Positions 58,594 to 64,000 of a DNA stretch of 64,000 bases are shown in pieces (position 1 is the stretch's first letter; the number at the start of each line of letters is the position of its first letter). The DNA is from Posidonia oceanica (lineage: Eukaryota; Streptophyta; Magnoliopsida; Alismatales; Posidoniaceae). The position numbers and the translations under genes are program-made. The DNA lies in the NCBI GenBank assembly GCA_037176725.1, contig JAZBRS010000020.1:91024001-91088000 (forward strand). Reading direction: 5' to 3'. A model generated the notes under the pieces. It ran no database searches. It saw only the letters and a list, made by a program, of their open reading frames with translations, and was not told the origin of the DNA.

Positions 58594-61500
58594 GTCGACT
58601 CATGGATGTCTGATTTGGAGCTACTTTACCAGGAACAGCTCGAATCCTTAGTAGAAGACCTGGCACGACACCAAGCCGCAGAAAGGAAAGGAAAAGCCGT
58701 GGTTATGGATCCTCCTCTGCGAGAGGACTCCACCTCCATCATGGTCCTAGGAGAAAGCTCAGTGGTGTCGGATTCTCTCAGACCCGACGAGCTCATTACC
58801 CTTCAAACCGAGGGTGGGTCTAGTTGGCTTGTACAGCATATGCCTTCCATAAGTACATTAGCAGATTCAGAAGAAGAGACACCGACGGGCTGCACAGCAG
58901 CAGTAACAGAGCAGAGGGCGGAATCAGTGACAGAATTGTCAGAGGTTTCAGCGACAGAGTCATCAGCAGCATCAGTCGCAGGGTCAGCAGGGCCTTCAGC
59001 AGTGTCAGCAGAACATGCAGCAATGTCATCAGCAGCAGAGCAGACAGGGGAAGCCATCAGAACAGAGGTCGCACGCCGAAGATACAGAAACACTCGGGTA
59101 GGCGTGACCATCCTGAGGCGTCACCAGGGCCAAGAAGCAGAACTTCTACACTCCTTCGATGTGACAAACCCCACTTTCGAAAAGGAGATTCTCTCGGAAC
59201 TTGTTGCGTATGGAGAGGAAGATAATACAGGCGAAGATGAGAATGATGACCCATCGCCTGAGTTCCGGCCCTATGACGACGACCCAGAAGGTCCCAATCT
59301 GCATGTTGAGGAAGAAACAGAGACTATTAACCTCGGCACAGCCGAAGAAACCAAAGAAGTTCGCATCAGTGCCCTGCTATCACCACAAGTCAGGATAGAG
59401 TTCATCGCATTCCTGAGGGAGTATGCGGATGTCTTCGCCTGGACTTATGAAGACATGGTCGGCCTGGATGTCGAAATAGTGGTCCATAACTTGCCCTTGA
59501 AGCCAGATGCCAAGCCAGTAAAGCAGAAACTGAGAAGATGGCGACCACAGTGGCTGCTCATGATCAAGGAAGAAATAATGAAGCAGCTTGATGTTAACTT
59601 TTTAAAGGTCGTCCTTTACCTTGAATGGCTTGCGAACATCGTGCCAGTGCCCAAGAAGGACGGCCGGATCCGGATATGTATCGACTACAGGGACCTGAAC
59701 AAGGCGAGTCCCAAGGACGACTTCCCATTACCTCACATTGACGTCCTAGTCGACAATACCGCGGGCCACAAGATGCTATCCTTTATGGACGGCTTCTCCG
59801 GCTATAATCAGATCAGGATGGCAGAAGAAGACATGGAAAAGACTTCATTCATCACCCCCTGGGGGATCTTCTGTTATCAGGTTATGCCGTTTGGGTTGAA
59901 GAACGCCGGCGCAACTTATCAGAGAGCCATGACCACACTTTTCCACGACCTCATGCACCAAGAAGTGGAGGTCTATGTAGACGACATGATCGCAAAGACC
60001 AAAGAGCCTGAGGATCACCTTGCTTGCCTAAAGAAGCTCTTTGACCGCCTGAGGAAATACCGACTGAGGCTTAACCCCAATAAGTGCGTATTTGGGGTTT
60101 CATCTGGCAAACTGCTCGGCTACATTGTTAGCCAAAGGGGGATTGAAGTGGACCCGATGAAAGCTAAAGCCATTGTGGAGATGCCACCCCCTAGAACCGA
60201 GAAGGAGGTTCGAGGCCTACTTGGGCGTTTACAGTACATCAGCCGCTTCATTGCACAGCTTACGCCCATCTGCGAGCCCATCTTCAAACTCCTGAGGAAG
60301 AATGCGCAAATCGACTGGAATGAAGAATGTCAAGCCGCATTTGAGAAGATCAAGCAGCTGCTGGTCAAACCCCCTGTCTTGGTCCCTCCCACACCAGGAA
60401 GACCTCTGCTCCTCTATCTCTCAACCACACAGCATTCCATGGGTGCCGTCCTGGGCCAACACGACGAATCTGGCAGGAAGGAGCGCGCCATCTACTACCT
60501 GAGCAAAAAGTTCAATGAATGTGAAGCCAGGTACAGCATGATGGAGAAAACCTGTTTATCCCTTGTCTGGGCCGCACAGAAACTGAGACACTATATGATG
60601 GCGTACCCAGTTCAGCTTTTGTGCCGTCATGATCCCATCAAGTTCCTCTTCCAAAAGCCGGCTCTGGTGGGCAGATGTGTCAAGTGGCAGGTGTTGTTGT
60701 CCCAATATGACATCACTTTTGTCACACAGAGATCTATGAAGGGCCAGGCTATGGCGGATCACCTCGCGGATTTCCCTCTGCTTGAATATCAACCCCTCCA
60801 GACGCAGTTCCCTGACAAGGACATTCTTTTTGCGACGGAGGACTCAGAAGAGAAAGACCCTGAAGAGCAAGAGCAGTGGCGGCTGTACTTCGACGGCGCC
60901 GTCAATAAGAAGGGTCGGGGCATAGGCGTAGTGCTGACCACACCTCATGGACAGATGATTCCTTTTGCGAGGAAGCTGATTTTCGCATGCACGAACAATG
61001 AAGCAGAATACGAAGCATGCATCCTGGGTTTGAAAGTCGCCCTCGAGCACAAAGCACAGAAGTTGCACGTGCACGGTGATGCCATGTTGGTGATCTCTCA
61101 GGTGAATGGTGACTGGAAGACAAAAGACCCCAAGCTCGTGCCATATCACGAATGTCTGCTGAGGCTGATAGAAGAATTCAAGAGCATTGATTTCACATAC
61201 ATGAACAGGGCAAAGAATGCGTATGCAGATGCATTAGCGACCTTGGCTTCTTGGCTCAGCATACCAGAGAACAGCATGGTGGATGTGTCAGTCACCTGCA
61301 TAGAGGAGCCTGCCCATTGCATGAATATAGAGGAAGCAGATCCGACAGCGGAGCAGCCATGGTATCATGATATCAAAGCATTCTTGGAGTCCGGCAGCCT
61401 CCCACCTGGCACCACTGCAGAAGATAAGAGAACTTTGGCACGTCTGGCATCAAAGTATGTACTGGGGGCTGGGCAGTTATACAGAAGATCGTACAATCGG

Positions 61501-62601
61501 ATGCTATTACGCTGCCTGGACAAACCAGAGGCTGATACCTTAATGCTTCAAGTGCATGCCGGGACCTGTGGCCCGCACATGAACGGTGTCCTTTTAGCTA
61601 AGAAGATCATGCTCCAAGGATATTTCTGGCAAACCATGGAAGCGGACCGTTGCCGTTTCGTGCGTAAATGCCACAACTGTCAGATCCATGGCAATTTCAT
61701 CAAGGCCCCCCCTCATCAGCTACACAACATGTCCTCGCCATGGCCTTTCTCCACCTGGGGGATCGACGTCATTGGCGCAATACACCCTGCTGCTTCAAAC
61801 GGCCATCGCTTCATCATGGTGGCAATAGACTACTTCACTAAGTGGGTGGAAGCAGCTTCTTACAGGACAGTCACCGCAGTGGCGACTGAAAAGTTCATCA
61901 GGAACAACATCGTTGCCCGGTACGGGGTCCCTCACTCCATCATCTCTGATAATGGCACGAACTTCATCGCCGAAAGAACTGAGGAGTTCCTACAGAGTTT
62001 CAAGATCAAGCATCATCGCTCCTCACCATACCGGCCTCAGATGAATGGAGCAGTGGAGTCTGCCAACAAGAACATCATCAAGATCATGAAGAAGATGGCA
62101 GAAACCCACAAGGATTGGCACGACAAGCTCCCGTACGCACTCTGGGCGTACAGGACATCAATCCGGACCTCGACAGGGGCCACCCCGTACTCGCTGGTGT
62201 ACGGCATGGAAGCGGTATTGCCTGTTGAAGTGGAGATCCCCTCACTGCGGATCTTGCGAGAAGCTGAGTTGGAAGAGGCAGAATGGGTCGAAGACCGCTG
62301 CGTCCAACTGAACCTGATTGATGAGCACAGACTACAAGCCATGCACAACGCCCATTGTTATCAGAAGCGAATGGCTAGAGCATTCTTGAAGAAAGTCCGG
62401 CCCAGAAGCTTCCAGCCCGGAGATCTAGTTCTGCGTGCCATTCATCTATCGGACGGTCGAGGCAAATTCCAACCTAACTGGCGCGGACCCTTTGTAGTTA
62501 AGCAGATCTTCTCAGGCGGCGCAGTAACTCTTGAGGACATGGACCAGGTCGAGCAGTCCGAGCCGGTCAACATGTGCTACCTCAAGAAGTACTATCAGTA
62601 G
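58594..62601 (+). CDS. Reverse transcriptase - RNase H - archaeal-type RNase H - integrase, intact frame (element B)
   Basis: This is a 1331-codon frame from ATG 58606. About 300 residues of acidic linker precede the reverse transcriptase: KKDGRIRICIDYRDLNKAS near residue 350, YVDD at 457-460. The first RNase H has LYLSTTQHSMG, lacking the usual catalytic Asp. The second, archaeal-type RNase H has Asp763 (YFDGAV), Glu801 (NEAEYEA), Asp825 (VHGDAM) and Asp875 (YADALA), so it should supply the activity, as known for Tat elements. Integrase has a zinc finger (His984, His991, Cys1022, Cys1025), the triad Asp1054, Asp1115, Glu1151 with 35 residues between the last two, and a GPF motif (WRGPFVVKQI) near the C-terminus. 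No chromodomain is seen. It would copy the RNA to DNA and insert it. The protein looks catalytically complete. Confidence 0.92.
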   Translation, partial: VDSWMSDLELLYQEQLESLVEDLARHQAAERKGKAVVMDPPLREDSTSIMVLGESSVVSDSLRPDELITLQTEGGSSWLVQHMPSISTLADSEEETPTGCTAAVTEQRAESVTELSEVSATESSAASVAGSAGPSAVSAEHAAMSSAAEQTGEAIRTEVARRRYRNTRVGVTILRRHQGQEAELLHSFDVTNPTFEKEILSELVAYGEEDNTGEDENDDPSPEFRPYDDDPEGPNLHVEEETETINLGTAEETKEVRISALLSPQVRIEFIAFLREYADVFAWTYEDMVGLDVEIVVHNLPLKPDAKPVKQKLRRWRPQWLLMIKEEIMKQLDVNFLKVVLYLEWLANIVPVPKKDGRIRICIDYRDLNKASPKDDFPLPHIDVLVDNTAGHKMLSFMDGFSGYNQIRMAEEDMEKTSFITPWGIFCYQVMPFGLKNAGATYQRAMTTLFHDLMHQEVEVYVDDMIAKTKEPEDHLACLKKLFDRLRKYRLRLNPNKCVFGVSSGKLLGYIVSQRGIEVDPMKAKAIVEMPPPRTEKEVRGLLGRLQYISRFIAQLTPICEPIFKLLRKNAQIDWNEECQAAFEKIKQLLVKPPVLVPPTPGRPLLLYLSTTQHSMGAVLGQHDESGRKERAIYYLSKKFNECEARYSMMEKTCLSLVWAAQKLRHYMMAYPVQLLCRHDPIKFLFQKPALVGRCVKWQVLLSQYDITFVTQRSMKGQAMADHLADFPLLEYQPLQTQFPDKDILFATEDSEEKDPEEQEQWRLYFDGAVNKKGRGIGVVLTTPHGQMIPFARKLIFACTNNEAEYEACILGLKVALEHKAQKLHVHGDAMLVISQVNGDWKTKDPKLVPYHECLLRLIEEFKSIDFTYMNRAKNAYADALATLASWLSIPENSMVDVSVTCIEEPAHCMNIEEADPTAEQPWYHDIKAFLESGSLPPGTTAEDKRTLARLASKYVLGAGQLYRRSYNRMLLRCLDKPEADTLMLQVHAGTCGPHMNGVLLAKKIMLQGYFWQTMEADRCRFVRKCHNCQIHGNFIKAPPHQLHNMSSPWPFSTWGIDVIGAIHPAASNGHRFIMVAIDYFTKWVEAASYRTVTAVATEKFIRNNIVARYGVPHSIISDNGTNFIAERTEEFLQSFKIKHHRSSPYRPQMNGAVESANKNIIKIMKKMAETHKDWHDKLPYALWAYRTSIRTSTGATPYSLVYGMEAVLPVEVEIPSLRILREAELEEAEWVEDRCVQLNLIDEHRLQAMHNAHCYQKRMARAFLKKVRPRSFQPGDLVLRAIHLSDGRGKFQPNWRGPFVVKQIFSGGAVTLEDMDQVEQSEPVNMCYLKKYYQ

Positions 62602-63953
62602 CTGGGAGTAGCCATTGCGGATTCTTCCTCCCATTTGTCATGTTCTCGCCATTTGCATATCTTTGTATCTCTTTTCGCCCTATCTCCTCCGTACTTCACT
62701 TCATCCACTCTCTTGCATTTCCTGACATCGCAACACTCCCATGCATCCCTCCGCTCATCCCATTCGCATCTCTTATAAAATCATACATTGCATTCTGCCC
62801 GGTGATGAAAACCGGAGGTGCTTGCCTGCTGCGAAAGGAGTCTCCCGACCTCACCCGATGCTACTTAGATGTCTTGACTAGTGAGGGAGCCACCACTCAA
62901 TGAGAGCGGGCGAAATGCCCAAACCCCTAAGGACTTACGCCCTTTAGAAGAGTGCTAGGTGTTAGTCAGAAAGCAGTACATATCCCAGCCTAGATGTGCG
63001 GAAAAAGTGAGAGAAAGCGAGAGCCAAAAGTCTGTACCGGAAAGACCCTAACGCCCATCTCCCCTAAGGGAGGGGACAGCGGAAACCTGCAAACCCAAAA
63101 AAAAAAGAAAGGAAAATGAAAAAGAAAAAAAAGGAACGAAAAAAAAAGAAAAAAAAAACAAAAGGAGAATGATAGAAAAGAAAAGGGAGAGGGGGGGAAA
63201 GGCCCAATTCCCGCAAAAAAAAAAGGGGGAAAGAAAAAAAAAAAAGAAGAAGAAGAGAATAAAGGCAGGCCGCGTAACCCCGCACCTCTCACCTACCCTA
63301 GAAAAGAGTCAAAGCCCGGGTCGAGTCCTCCTTGCTTCCAAAATAGGAATGAGGAGAGCTCTGCACACCGACATTAAAAAAAAGAGAAGAAAGAGGTAGG
63401 AATGAGTGTAAGTCCTTGAGAGTTTGACATTGAGCCCGTCTTCTCTACACCACCACCAAACATCACCAACATCCTTCCTCGAGTGCCACCAACAAGTTAG
63501 GAGTCTGAGTAGAGTCCGGTGAGTTAAGGACCGCTCCCTTTCCATATAGCAGGCACCAAAGCACCCCGATACTGAGGGCAAACTACACCAAATCACACGC
63601 ATCTGCATTTTCCAGTCATCTCCACCCTCTTTGATCATCCCACTCCGCAAAGGCTTACTCCAGCGCTGAGACAGTACCTCTACTTAGCATGCGTTGGCAC
63701 CGTCAGGTTGCGACAACCCGGGGTTCCCGACAGTCCCCGCCACATCAACAGAATGCCCTTATGCTTATACATGTTCAATTGCCATAGTCTGAATGTTTAC
63801 TGCTAAATGTGTTGCACCTATTTCTACCAGTTTCAGAATCTGCTTTCTTATGATGGTTTTGTGCCTATATGAGCTCTGATAATTCACAGTCTTGGTAACA
63901 GGTATCTGAAGACTCTTGTAACAGCCGTCTGCCCACATCCTGCAATTTGTGCA
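62602..63953 (+). other. Spacer between pol and the PMD ORF in element B
   Basis: It contains a stem-loop at 62799-62815, GTGAGGGAGCCACCA (62881), purine-rich tracts (63098-63260, 63373-63398), GTCCTTGAGAGTTTGACATT (63412) and a possible 3' splice site CAGTCTTGGTAACAG (63887-63901). All have counterparts in element A. Lys/Arg-rich open frames over the purine tracts are not real genes. Confidence 0.6.
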
Positions 63954-64000
63954 ATGGGTTTCCCCACCTTGGTAACCCCCACACACTGCTCCGAGATCCT
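63954..64000 (+). CDS. Start of a plant mobile domain (PMD)-like ORF, element B (cut by window end)
   Basis: The last 47 bases read MGFPTLVTPTHCSEI, matching the start of the PMD-like ORF of element A (MGFLTLLTPTHCSET). The preceding possible splice acceptor is also conserved. This confirms that the ORF belongs to the element family and fixes its start codon. The rest lies outside the window. Confidence 0.7.
   Translation, partial: MGFPTLVTPTHCSEI

Larger units (their letters stand above)
46499..64000 (+). mobile_element. Element B: Tat/Ogre-type Ty3/gypsy retrotransposon, runs past the window
   Basis: The 5' LTR (46499-52330) is followed by a triplicated primer-binding site, leader, gag, protease/G-patch, an intact RT-integrase frame and the start of a PMD ORF. 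The 3' UTR, polypurine tract and 3' LTR lie beyond 64000. Gag-pro has three in-frame stops and one frameshift against element A; pol has none. It is better preserved than A and could be a source of pol for relatives if expressed. The target duplication cannot be checked. Confidence 0.9.

Overview
This is nuclear DNA from a seed plant, most likely an angiosperm with a large, repeat-rich genome. The evidence is a plant-type histone H3.3 gene, plant Ty3/gypsy elements of the Tat/Ogre type (two RNase H domains, a primer-binding site matching tRNA-Arg), a plant PIF/Harbinger DNA transposon and a plant mobile domain ORF. I cannot name the species. Histone H3.3 is the only ordinary host gene I can support; almost everything else is transposable-element sequence, much of it nested.

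Layout. 1-4654 is old LTR debris: the right end of a B-type LTR (1-797), a scrap of 3' internal sequence with a polypurine tract, a forward LTR (about 1445-3579) and an LTR piece in reverse orientation (about 3580-4654). 4655-5882 is purine-rich and degenerate sequence ending in a probable hAT-type transposon terminus. The H3.3 gene and its promoter occupy about 5950-6850. A decayed 7.1 kb PIF/Harbinger element (7468-14572) carries a DDE transposase and a Myb/SANT-like gene, both on the minus strand. 14640-16784 is the 5' part of a third Tat element (C), cut off inside gag by reverse-oriented LTRs (E1 from 16785, E2 from about 18840).

Element A (21623-45631, 24.0 kb) is structurally complete, with 4.3-4.4 kb LTRs and a perfect five-base target duplication (GTTTC). 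It sits inside the 91-bp tandem array of LTR E2. Its order is LTR - PBS - leader - gag - protease/G-patch - RT/RNase H/second RNase H/integrase - plant mobile domain ORF - a long 3' untranslated region - PPT - LTR. The coding part is broken by many stops, mostly CAG-to-TAG type, and at least two frameshifts. Element B (46499 to beyond the window end) is a relative with a 5.8 kb LTR, a triplicated primer-binding site and an intact 1331-codon RT-integrase frame; its mobile domain ORF begins at the very end of the window.

The most unusual content is non-coding. The 3' region of element A (about 39187-40816) is a chain of stem-loops: 23 short hairpins of one kind whose stems co-vary while the loop is kept, bracketed on both sides by the same two other hairpin types. 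Separately, the A-type LTRs carry a 29-nt hairpin as dimers of 57-58 bp and one 87-bp trimer, repeated roughly every 240 bp; the same dimers occur in LTRs E1 and 3580-4654. The elements also share a possible leader intron (donor in the LTR, acceptor before gag) and a possible splice acceptor before the mobile domain ORF.
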